A stretch of 64,000 nucleotides of DNA from PGYR01 sp048267165 (lineage in GTDB: Bacteria; Bacteroidota; Ignavibacteria; Kapaibacteriales; UBA2268): NCBI GenBank assembly GCA_048267165.1, contig JBLWYD010000004.1:1-64000 (forward strand), read 5' to 3'. Shown here in pieces: positions 62,109-64,000 of the stretch (positions are counted from its first letter, which is position 1; every line of letters starts with the position of its first letter). A model generated the notes under the pieces. It saw only the letters and a program-made list of their open reading frames with translations, did no database searches and had not been told where the DNA came from. A program made the position numbers and the translations under genes.

Positions 62109-64000
62109 ATGTTCTATAGAAATATCCCTGCATTCTTAATTTCAATTATAGTATTGGCTATTGCAATACTGATTTTCTCAGTGAATATAACTCGAGTTGG
62201 AATAGATAATGACCTCTCCGAAGTTGAGTCTTCACTTTTAAAAAGTGAGGTTGATGTTTATGAAAATTTTAATGGGATACCTCATATTATAGCCAAGAAT
62301 GAGCAGGATTTATTTTTTGCAATTGGGTATTATCAAGCGAAAGACAGACTATGGCAGATGGATATAATGAGACGTGCAGCAGAAGGAAGACTTTCTGAGG
62401 CATTTGGAGAGAAGACTTTAAACCAAGACATGTTCTTAAGAAGCTTGGAGATGGGTAGCTTAGCAAGGAAATCTCTTAATAAAATGTCTGACCAGTCTAA
62501 GGAAATATTGAAGTTTTACTCTGCGGGCGTAAACAGTTATATAAAAAACAACAAAGAAAAACTTCAATTCGAATTCGGAGCTTTAGACTACGAGCCAGAA
62601 GAATGGAAACCATACCACTCGGTACTTATTGGTAAGCTAATGGCTTTCGAGATGAGCTTTAGCTTTTGGTCTGACTACGCTTTATCTGAAATAGCTATGA
62701 AAATAGGTAAAGACAGGGCTAAAGATTTCATTCCAAATGATAAAGAAACTTCAATTACAACTATCTCTGATTCCAATTCTATATTATTACCTGAGTTAGA
62801 TTCTAATTTTATTTCAAGTTTAATAAATGATTTTGGGAAGGGTTATACTGGGAGTAACTCTTGGGCTATCTCGTATAATGATGATAATGAAAAGCACACT
62901 ATATTAGCAAATGACCCACACCTGCCAATCAATTTACCATCTCGTTGGTATCAGATGCATATTAGTTCTCCGAATATGAATGTAGTCGGGTATGCTATAC
63001 CTGGTAACCCATCGATAATTGCTGGTAGAAACGACTCTATAACTTGGGGAATAACTAATGTTATGGCAGATATATGTGACATATATCTAGTAAAAAAAGG
63101 AAAGAATGACGATTACTATATTGATGAAAATGGTAAAGAAACAGAATTGGAATTTATAAGAGATACTATAAAAATCAACGGGAAAGAAGGTCATCAATAC
63201 TATAGAAAACGAACAAAAATGTCTGCTTTACTCTCTGAATCTCATATTTGGAATGATAGTAAATCAAAGAATAAATTTTTTAAAGAGTATAACATCTGTT
63301 TTGATTGGGTAGCAAAGAAAGAATCAGATGAAGTCAAGTGTTTATACAATCTGAATAAAGCTAAGAATTACAAGGAATTCCGTACATCATTAGAAGGTTG
63401 GAATGCACCTGCTTTAGTATTCAATTATGCGGATAAGAAAGGGAAAGTAGCTAAACTACCAGTAGGTAATATTCCTATAAGAGGGAAGACTGACCCAAGT
63501 TTTATAAACCCTTATTGGGAAAAAGAATACAGATGGAAGGGATATAAAAGTCTTGCAGGTATTGGTGAACAGGAAGTAGAAAATGATGGATATGTGCTTG
63601 CAGCTAATAATAATTTTTATCCTGATAACATTTTTATCTCACATAATTGGGAACCTGATTCGAGAGCTAGAAGAATAGAACAACTACTAAATGAGAAAAA
63701 CTTTACAACTATCAGAGATTTTGAATTCATGCAAATGGACAATTACTCCCCTTTTGCTAATGATTTATTAAAACTGACACTCCCCACTATAATTAGAGTA
63801 AAAGATAGACTAAACGAGCAAGAACTGAAAGCATTTAATAAATTGTTGAAATGGAATGTCATACTATCAAAAGACCTAAATGAACCTTTGATATATAATT
63901 TTTACAAGAGAGCTTTAATTGAAGAAACAATCAAAGATGAATTAGGGAAAGGAAGTTATAACCACTATAGTTTCTTGACAAATTACCCAGATAGATTGAT
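62109..64000 (+). CDS. Penicillin acylase family (S45, Ntn-hydrolase) protein, 3' end outside the window
   Basis: The frame is open from the ATG at 62109 (right after the previous stop) to the window end: 630 residues, incomplete at the C-terminus. One N-terminal hydrophobic helix (FLISIIVLAIAILIFSV) serves as anchor or signal. NGIPHIIAKNEQDLFFAIGYYQAKDR is split over the early part. The key motif TGSNSWAIS puts the autocatalytic nucleophile Ser at residue 249, followed by LANDPHLPINLPSRWYQ. In S45 proteins this Ser becomes the N-terminus of the beta chain after self-cleavage. Substrates are amides; acyl-homoserine lactones, penicillins and peptides all occur in the family. The SDR gene is in the same unit. 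Confidence 0.93.
   Translation, partial: MFYRNIPAFLISIIVLAIAILIFSVNITRVGIDNDLSEVESSLLKSEVDVYENFNGIPHIIAKNEQDLFFAIGYYQAKDRLWQMDIMRRAAEGRLSEAFGEKTLNQDMFLRSLEMGSLARKSLNKMSDQSKEILKFYSAGVNSYIKNNKEKLQFEFGALDYEPEEWKPYHSVLIGKLMAFEMSFSFWSDYALSEIAMKIGKDRAKDFIPNDKETSITTISDSNSILLPELDSNFISSLINDFGKGYTGSNSWAISYNDDNEKHTILANDPHLPINLPSRWYQMHISSPNMNVVGYAIPGNPSIIAGRNDSITWGITNVMADICDIYLVKKGKNDDYYIDENGKETELEFIRDTIKINGKEGHQYYRKRTKMSALLSESHIWNDSKSKNKFFKEYNICFDWVAKKESDEVKCLYNLNKAKNYKEFRTSLEGWNAPALVFNYADKKGKVAKLPVGNIPIRGKTDPSFINPYWEKEYRWKGYKSLAGIGEQEVENDGYVLAANNNFYPDNIFISHNWEPDSRARRIEQLLNEKNFTTIRDFEFMQMDNYSPFANDLLKLTLPTIIRVKDRLNEQELKAFNKLLKWNVILSKDLNEPLIYNFYKRALIEETIKDELGKGSYNHYSFLTNYPDRL

Noticed and set aside
1..64000. 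tRNA, rRNA, CRISPR arrays, insertion sequences, phage genes or defence systems
   Set aside because: I saw no cloverleaf-like genes, regularly spaced repeats, transposase or integrase motifs, or known defence genes. No gap between genes exceeds about 200 bp.

Overview
The window is an AT-rich (roughly one-third GC by eye), densely packed bacterial chromosome segment with no tRNA, rRNA, insertion sequence or CRISPR array. It most likely comes from the Bacteroidota/FCB group, and a Kapabacteria- or Ignavibacteria-like lineage fits best. The pointers are: five proteins with C-terminal tails of the type IX secretion (T9SS) sorting type; choice-of-anchor-D-like beta-sandwich proteins; a PorV/PorQ-like barrel; a DUF1800/DUF1501 pair; a fused 2-oxoglutarate dehydrogenase of the Kgd type; and Bacteroidota-style promoters (TTG or TTTG, about 20 bp, then TAnnTTTG). 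Unlike many Bacteroidota, many genes have clear Shine-Dalgarno sequences, and at least six genes appear to start with TTG. The taxonomic placement is inference.

Layout. 1-9.4 kb (+): the end of a T9SS-type beta-sandwich protein, an M2-family lipoprotein peptidase, a YbiT-type ABC-F ATPase and a DUF1800-DUF1501 pair. 9.5-20.6 kb (mostly -): small envelope proteins, a PorV/PorQ-like barrel, a thioesterase, parB-parA, a giant VWA protein, a double-OmpA-domain protein and a photolyase. 20.7-23.1 kb (+): tsaC-ptsH-ptsI. 23.1-28.4 kb: a CotH/lamin-tail T9SS protein, OsmC, purE and two unknown genes. 28.5-31.7 kb (+): murF, mraY and a lipoprotein. 31.7-39.4 kb: pdxB, a SRPBCC/GyrI-like protein, crcB, a second double-OmpA protein, pspA with a YbjN-like partner, and ybaB-recR with two overlapping lipoprotein genes. 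39.4-45.7 kb (-): a WD40-propeller T9SS protein, hisS and a histidine kinase. 46.8-54.2 kb (-): rplM-rpsI-rpsB-tsf-pyrH-frr, preceded by mutL and a kdsC-YtxH-DUF948 unit. 54.3-56.8 kb (+): prmA, a Ppx/GppA phosphatase and a lipoprotein. 56.9-61.0 kb (-): a ptsN-like EIIA followed by the fused oxoglutarate dehydrogenase. 61.1-64 kb (+): an SDR epimerase and a penicillin-acylase-family protein cut by the window end.

How the genes fit together. Much of the window builds or decorates the envelope: murF/mraY for peptidoglycan, kdsC for LPS Kdo, two OmpA-type anchors, many lipoproteins and large surface proteins probably exported by the T9SS. HPr, enzyme I and EIIA-Ntr lie here without any sugar permease, which suggests a regulatory phosphorelay, and the EIIA gene is immediately upstream of the central-carbon dehydrogenase. 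The best candidates for undescribed biology are a predicted pseudoknot leader in front of rpsB, a MutL that seems to have lost all its endonuclease motifs, and a secreted seven-bladed WD40 propeller attached to a VWA-like domain without MIDAS.
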